NCBI GenBank assembly: GCA_021307315.1
Contig: JAJSPD010000259.1
Span: 1-12,380 of the forward strand
DNA from: Bisporella sp. PMI_857
Lineage: Eukaryota > Ascomycota > Leotiomycetes > Helotiales > Helotiaceae
Direction: 5' to 3'
DNA length: 12,380 nt
Below are positions 7,792 to 12,380 of this stretch, in pieces. Position numbers and translations under genes: made by a program. A model generated the notes under the pieces. That model made no database searches, was not told where the DNA came from, and saw only the letters and a program-made list of their open reading frames with translations. The stretch's first letter is position 1. Each line of letters opens with the position of its first letter.

Positions 7792-7983
7792 TGTTACGAT
7801 TACGATTTTATAAGCCTGATAAGGCGTAGTATAGGTGCTTCAATACGAGAATACTAAACTAAAAAAGAAAAGTGTAGCTGTTGCTGTGGTATCTTTAACA
7901 TAAAAACTATGACTACGTGACTGCTATAGGCGAGCTGGTAAGCGAACTAATGGGCGTTTGGTGCGATATTAAGGACCGTGACA
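7792..7983 (-). repeat. 3' LTR of the Gypsy element, 192 bp
   Basis: Read on the minus strand it begins TGTCACGGTCC at 7983 and ends AATCGTAATCGTAACA at 7792, giving the TG...CA termini of LTRs. The part at 7921-7980 is about half G+C (31 of 60 by hand count), far above the element's interior. It still has 13 TpG against 1 CpA on the plus strand in 7861-7980, so it shares the strand-biased loss. The other LTR is outside the window, so length and ends rest on the termini and on where the coding homology stops. Confidence 0.75.
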
Positions 7984-8160
7984 AATTTAACTATTTGATC
8001 AAATATTTTAGCTTGCTTTTAATATACTTGTAGTTTAAAATCTTTTTTACTTTGTATTCAGATTTTAAATTGACTAGTTCAATTTCCGTATATAAAGCTA
8101 GTGGCTTTTTTATATGCTAGTTCTAAAAGTAAAGCGAAAAAAACTGAGTATATATTTATA
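7984..8160 (-). pseudogene. Gypsy chromodomain remnant, running into the LTR
   Basis: Minus-strand translation gives PLALYTEIELVNLKSEYKVK, then KILNYKYIKSKLKYLIK and a stop at 7991-7993. In chromodomains this position is a conserved Trp in a K-W pair, so TGG has become TAG. Chromodomains bind modified histone H3 tails and steer integration to heterochromatin, which is family knowledge. Beyond the stop the frame enters the LTR within ten bases, so the C-terminus of the polyprotein was short or coded in part by the LTR. Confidence 0.75.
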
Positions 8161-8449
8161 GTTTTAAAAAATAAAGTTCGAATGTATTTAGTTTTGCAAC
8201 TCGTTTAATTTTAAATAGTTTTAACTTTTTGTAATTCAGTTTGTTGCTTAGTTTTTTGTTTTAATGTTTTTTTTTACAAAATAAACTTTATTTTTTTTTT
8301 AAAGTATAGTTTTTACTATGTTTACAGTTGTAGTACTTGCAGATTTTAGTTAAAAACTTAATATTTTCGGCTAGCTAAATACATGCTTTAATTGTTCGAT
8401 TTTAATTATTGCAAATTGTAAATGTGCTTTATTTTTGCTTAGTTCGTAA

Positions 8450-9320
8450 TATGCTTTTAGCTTGTAGTTATAGTTAGATAAAATAGTAATACTTTTGTTG
8501 TTTTATTAATTGCACTGTTGTATACAAACTGTACAATAGTAATAGTTTATTTAATTGTTTTGTTTGTATTTATATAGCATTTAAAGTATACTTTTATTGT
8601 TTAGTTAGCTTTTTTGCTTGTTTATTAGTTTGTAAGTAAAAGCTTGTTAATAGTTTTTTTTTATTTTTATAAGTGCATAAGCGTTGTTTAGAACTTAAAT
8701 GTAAAAACTTGTTTTTATTCGATATAATTTTGTAAAAGTTTTATAGTTACGACTACGACTTTAAAAAATGTATAAGCAAAATTTTTTGCTGTACTGCTTT
8801 TTAAATATAAAATTATATAACAATATTTGTTAGTTTTTTTACAACTACTAATATTAAGTTATACTATTTTTTGAAACTAGTTTTTTAAAAAGTAGTAGTT
8901 TTACTACGAAGTTTTATACGATAAACTTTTATAGTATTTAAAATTGCGAAAACTGCAGTTGTTTATAAAAAGCATAGCGTAAAACTTTGTTTCGAATACA
9001 CGTTGTATTTATAACTATTTTATAACTATTTTTTTATTTTTAAAAGTAGTAATTTTTAAAATTTGTTTAACGTTTTAGTATTTTTTAATATTGTAAACTA
9101 GCAATTTGTATTGTTTTATTACAAAGTCGTTTTTATTGTATTAAAATATATTTTTTTTTAATATTTTAAATTTTTATTTATTTTAGTAAATTTTTGCTTT
9201 GTTTTTTAAAAAGCTTTTTTGCTATAAATTTTTTTATAACTTAAAAAACTTTAAGTTTTCGACTCGGTGTTTTATTTTGTTATTAAAAACAATTTTTTTT
9301 GTTGAATACTAACGAGTTTT
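8450..9320 (-). pseudogene. Gypsy integrase remnant
   Basis: From 9000 downward the minus strand reads CIRNKVLRYAFYKQLQFSQF, the end of the zinc-binding N-terminal domain and the linker seen in Gypsy integrases. NFVVKLLLFKKL follows at the start of the catalytic core. Weaker matches (FTKLYRIKTSF, then ALIKIKKNY) cover the rest of the core, with stop codons throughout. Integrase inserts the cDNA into host DNA using a DDE triad. I could not place all three residues, and the enzyme is certainly dead. Order and spacing relative to RNase H and chromodomain fit. Confidence 0.7.
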
Positions 9321-9329
9321 CGTTTTGTT

Positions 9330-10000
9330 TTAATACTGCGTAATTAATATATGTTTTGTTAAAAAGTATTCGGTTTTTTGCTTAAAGCGTTTGTTTTAGC
9401 ATTTTCAGTTTTTTTAATATATAAAATTCTGAAATTGTATAAAGCGAGTGTTTTTGACTATTTAACTTACGACAGTTTAGTTTTTTAGTAGTAGTAAAAA
9501 CAACGAAATTTTTGTAGTTTGTAATATTTATTTAGTATTTAATTTTTTTAATACACTTTTTATTTTCGGAAAGCATTAACAATTGCAGTAGTTTTTTGTC
9601 GTGTATTTCGTAGTTAATTTTGCTAATGTAAATTTCCGTAAATAAAATGCTGTTAATTGCTATTTTTTTTTTGATTAAGTTAGCTAAATACAGCGCTTAA
9701 AGCGTAATTTAATACGTTTGTTTTTACTGTAATTTTTTTTTTAATCGAAAGCAATAAATACAAGTACAGTAGTAAAAGCTTGCTTTAATACGTCGAATAA
9801 TTTTGTGCTTTTTAAGTTTATTTAAAAGCAACGTTTTTTTTGTAAGTCGAATAACGAAATAACTAATTCCGAGTATTTTTTAATAAATTTTCGATAAAAA
9901 TTAGCGAATTTTACAAATAATTGTACGTTTTTAACGTATATTAAAGTATTTTATTTTAAAATAATGCAATTTTTGCTAAGTTTATTTTAATTTTTTTTAA
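9330..10000 (-). pseudogene. Gypsy connection/RNase H remnant
   Basis: After the RT core the minus strand gives VKFANFYRKFIKKYSEL and LKQAFTTVLVFIAFD, both characteristic of the RT-RNase H connection in Gypsy polyproteins. AFYLRKFTLAK and NYEIHDKKLL follow in neighbouring frames. Near 9500, ITNYKNFVVFTTTKKLN occupies the place of the conserved T-D-H motif, with Asp to Asn and His to Tyr, both C-to-T or G-to-A transitions. RNase H removes the RNA template during reverse transcription. Stop codons and apparent frame changes rule out function. Confidence 0.75.
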
Positions 10001-10039
10001 AAATTAATATTTTAAAAATTAACTTTTTAAACTTTAAAC

Positions 10040-10680
10040 TTACATTCGATAGTTTAACTTTTAAATTAGTGTTTTGCAGTATTTGTATAACTGCTTTAAC
10101 ATTTTTTTCGTAATTTTTTAGCTTTGCGAGTAAATTAAAATGTCGTTTAAGTAATATATACACGTAATGTTAAAAAAAGTATAAAAATATTGTTAATTAG
10201 TTTTTGAAAAGTAGCTAAACGTTAGTAAGTTTTATCGTATAACTGTAAACTTATAATGCTTATACCGAGTTTTAAAAGCTGTTTTTTATTTTTTTTTTGC
10301 TTTAATTTTTACTGTAGTAAGCGTTTTTTAAATTAACTGTATAAATATTTTAGTTTTTGCAAACGATTTTTTATTTCGTTTGCTTTAAGTAATGCGTACT
10401 TATTTTTAATTGTTATATCGTTTAACTTTTTATAGTCGATATACAATTTTTTCGTTTTGTTTAGCTTAAGTACAAATAATACCGAAACTTTTGCTACGAT
10501 ATTAACTTTTTAATAATTTTTTTTTAAACTATTGTTAATAAACTTTTTAAGCGTTTTTAAGTCGTTTTCGAATAATAAGTATATAAATTTACTTAAAACT
10601 GCTTTTTGACGAGTAGTATTTTATAATTTTATAGTTTATATTTCGGCAAAACTGCAGTTTTTGTTTTTCCGAAAATAACT
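10040..10680 (-). pseudogene. Gypsy reverse transcriptase remnant
   Basis: The minus strand from about 10480 reads LFVLKLNKTKKLYIDYKKLN and then DITIKNKYALLKANEIKNRL, an unmistakable Gypsy RT fingers/palm sequence. LATFQKLINN follows, then the catalytic box at 10142-10153 as YLND followed by ILIYS. Gypsy RTs have Y-x-D-D here, so one catalytic Asp has become Asn (GAC to AAC). RT copies the element RNA into cDNA. The upstream part (10500-10680) matches more weakly. Several Trp and Gln codons are now stops. Confidence 0.9.
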
Positions 10681-11049
10681 TTTTAAACTTTTTATATTTT
10701 AAAACAATTTTTTAATATATAATTTTATGTTTTAGTAATTTGCTTTTTTAAAAAAGTAGCGCAAACTTTTTTTTAGCTTTAGTCGAGTTTTTTGTTTGTG
10801 TTTTTTTGTTTTTGCTTTTAGTTTATATGTTGTTAGTAGTTGTAGTTTAACAATATACTAGTATTTGTTAAAAACAACTGTTTTGTTTGCTAATTAATCG
10901 TTAATTATCTTTGTAATTTATAGTATTTTAAAATGATTTTATATCGCTTTATTTAAGTAATATTAATTGTAACTATTTTATATAGTTACTTGTGTTTATT
11001 CGGAGTTTGTTGTTTTAATGTTTACAAGTTTATTTTTGTATAAACGTTT

Positions 11050-11175
11050 GTGCGTTTGCTACAGTAAAAGTGTATAGCGTGTTTTTAACTTGTGTAAATA
11101 TCTAAATGTTTAATAATTTTAGAATATAAAATTTCTGTAGCTTTAAAGTTAATTATAGTACTAGTTTTTTTTTTT
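11050..11175 (-). pseudogene. Gypsy aspartic protease remnant
   Basis: At 11136-11153 the minus strand reads INFKAT, where retroviral-type proteases have a D-S/T-G-A-T active-site motif. The three key residues are changed in ways single or double transitions explain (Asp to Asn, Ser to Phe, Gly to Lys). It continues as ILYSKIIKHLDIYT. Position between gag and RT is as expected. The assignment rests on one short motif plus context. Confidence 0.6.
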
Positions 11176-11989
11176 TAGTTTAACATTAGTAAATAGTTGT
11201 TTCGTGCTTTCGAATATGCATAGTTTTTTTTTTTTTTTTTTGTTTTTCGAAAGTACTATTCGTTTTTTTTTAAAAAAGTAATTGCTTGCTTAGCATTAAA
11301 ATAGTATAAACAGTAATTTGTGTAGTATACAGTTTAATAAAAAGTTTCGTGTTGTAAATGTTTGTAGTATACTGTATTGTTTTTTTCGGATTTATACTGT
11401 TCGGCTGCAAGCATTGCTTTTTATTAGCACGATTTTTAGCTTTTTATTTTTGTTTATATTTTTTAGCTTAGCTTTTTTTTTAAGAATTTTTTAGTTAATA
11501 ATTTAATTCGCCGTTTCGGCGTAAGCTTTTTTAGTTTTGCTACTGTATATTTTTAAAAAGTGCTTTTGAATTATTTATGTTTACTTTAAACAAAGCTTTG
11601 TATAATTTTTTTTTTTTTTTTTCGAAATATAAAAAAGTTTGTTAAGTTTTTGTTTAATGTTTTAATTTTCGTCGAATTCTGATTTAATAGCGCGCGTTTA
11701 CTTAAATAGAATTTTTTTATAGTTTTGCAGCTTTTTTTTTATTCGCTGTTTTTATTATAGTAGCAGCTAAAGCATTTATTTTTTTATAATACATGTATAC
11801 TATTTTACACTTGTTGCAATACGTTTTAAGCTGTATATAGACTTTTTGTCGTTTAGTTTTTTTTTGTTAGTTTAGTTTTAAAACTGCGATTTTTTTACTT
11901 TGAAACTTTGCTGTTGTATTTTTTTTTACTTATACTGTTAAGTTGTTTTTTGTTTTTTCAAATTGCTGTTGTTTTTGCGGTAAAACTGC

Positions 11990-12380
11990 TATATAACCCG
12001 GAAAGCCGCATTCAAAGCACAAGTTTTTGTTTTTCGTCGTTGCATTTCTTTTTTGAATAAGCTAAGTTTTGTTTAAGTTTTTTTAAAACGCGTTTAGTTT
12101 TATAAATAAATAGTAGCAGAATTTTTTGAAGTGTTGCGTTTGCTAAACTTTAAAAATACTGTTTTTTTTTCTATACGTTTTTTATACACTTAGTATAATT
12201 TCAATTGCTTTGTTTTTTATAGTAGTAAAAATTGTCGGTTTCTTTTTTTAACAATATTATCTTTGACATTTTTTTTAAAGCTTTTGTAGTAAAGCGCAGT
12301 AAGTGCTTTGTTATTTTAATCTACTTTTCTTGCGAATAGCTCAAAACGTTTTGTGTACTTAGTTACGTTAATAAATTGCT
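11990..12380 (-). pseudogene. Gypsy gag remnant (capsid C-terminus and zinc knuckle), partial
   Basis: From 12378 downward the minus strand reads QFINVTKYTKRFELFARKVD, a stop where a Trp is usual, then NNKALTALYYKSFKKNVKD. This matches the Retrotrans_gag pattern (PF03732). At 12008-12019 a CFEC begins a CCHC zinc knuckle and continues GFPGYIA. Tyr stands in the His position, as CAC/CAT to TAC/TAT would give, and the last Cys is not visible. Gag forms the particle and binds the element RNA. The N-terminus is beyond the window. Confidence 0.75.

Larger units (their letters stand above)
7792..12380 (-). mobile_element. Ty3/Gypsy (chromovirus-type) LTR retrotransposon, 5' end outside the window
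   Basis: The minus-strand order is gag, protease, reverse transcriptase, RNase H, integrase, chromodomain, LTR. Protease and RT before integrase is the Ty3/Gypsy order, and the terminal chromodomain indicates the chromovirus clade. At least 4.6 kb is present; the 5' LTR and start of gag lie beyond 12380. The plus-strand 5 bases before the LTR (AATTT, 7787-7791) would be one half of a target duplication. No open frame longer than about 60 codons survives. On the plus strand CpA is nearly absent while TpG persists, showing strand-biased C-to-T change. Confidence 0.9.

Noticed and set aside
5303..12380. CRISPR, tRNA or rRNA content in the AT-rich island
   Set aside because: No regularly spaced repeats and no conserved tRNA or rRNA motifs were seen; the homopolymer runs are mutational debris.

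Overview
The window looks like nuclear DNA of a filamentous ascomycete (Pezizomycotina). The reasons are a DUF3433-type membrane protein, short GT-AG introns of 49 to 139 bases, and a transposon-filled AT-rich tract with the mutation pattern of repeat-induced point mutation (RIP: CpA lost, TpA gained, CpG kept). No species can be named from the sequence.

Positions 1-3054 are gene-bearing, with normal composition. A partial minus-strand gene (1-1572) encodes at least 524 residues of a DUF3433-family multi-pass membrane protein, with a four-copy 19-residue repeat in its N-terminal region. Across a roughly 420-base divergent intergenic region lies a plus-strand gene of four exons (1997-3054). 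I predict it to be a secreted, probably GPI-anchored, cysteine-rich protein of 271 residues. Its two eight-cysteine modules share internal spacing, which points to a duplicated domain.

Positions 3055-5302 are non-coding. They hold an AT-rich block of inverted, palindromic repeats (3384-3916), a GATT microsatellite, about 0.9 kb of ordinary-composition DNA with no recognisable gene (3945-4827), another copy of the palindromic repeat, and then the start of the AT-rich island.

Positions 5303-12380 are a graveyard of mobile elements. A complete pogo/Fot1-like DNA transposon (5303-7128) has terminal inverted repeats, a TA target duplication and a dead minus-strand transposase. A decayed plus-strand cysteine-rich reading frame follows (7152-7694). 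Next is a minus-strand Ty3/Gypsy retrotransposon (7792 to beyond the window end): a 192-base LTR, then remnants of chromodomain, integrase, RNase H, reverse transcriptase, protease and gag, read from low to high coordinate. Every catalytic motif I could locate is broken by C-to-T or G-to-A changes. In the Gypsy element the mutations fall mainly on one strand.

Functionally, the two live genes probably both act at the cell surface or membrane, and they sit at the edge of a silenced transposon island. In pathogenic fungi that setting often holds fast-evolving secreted proteins. That link is inference.
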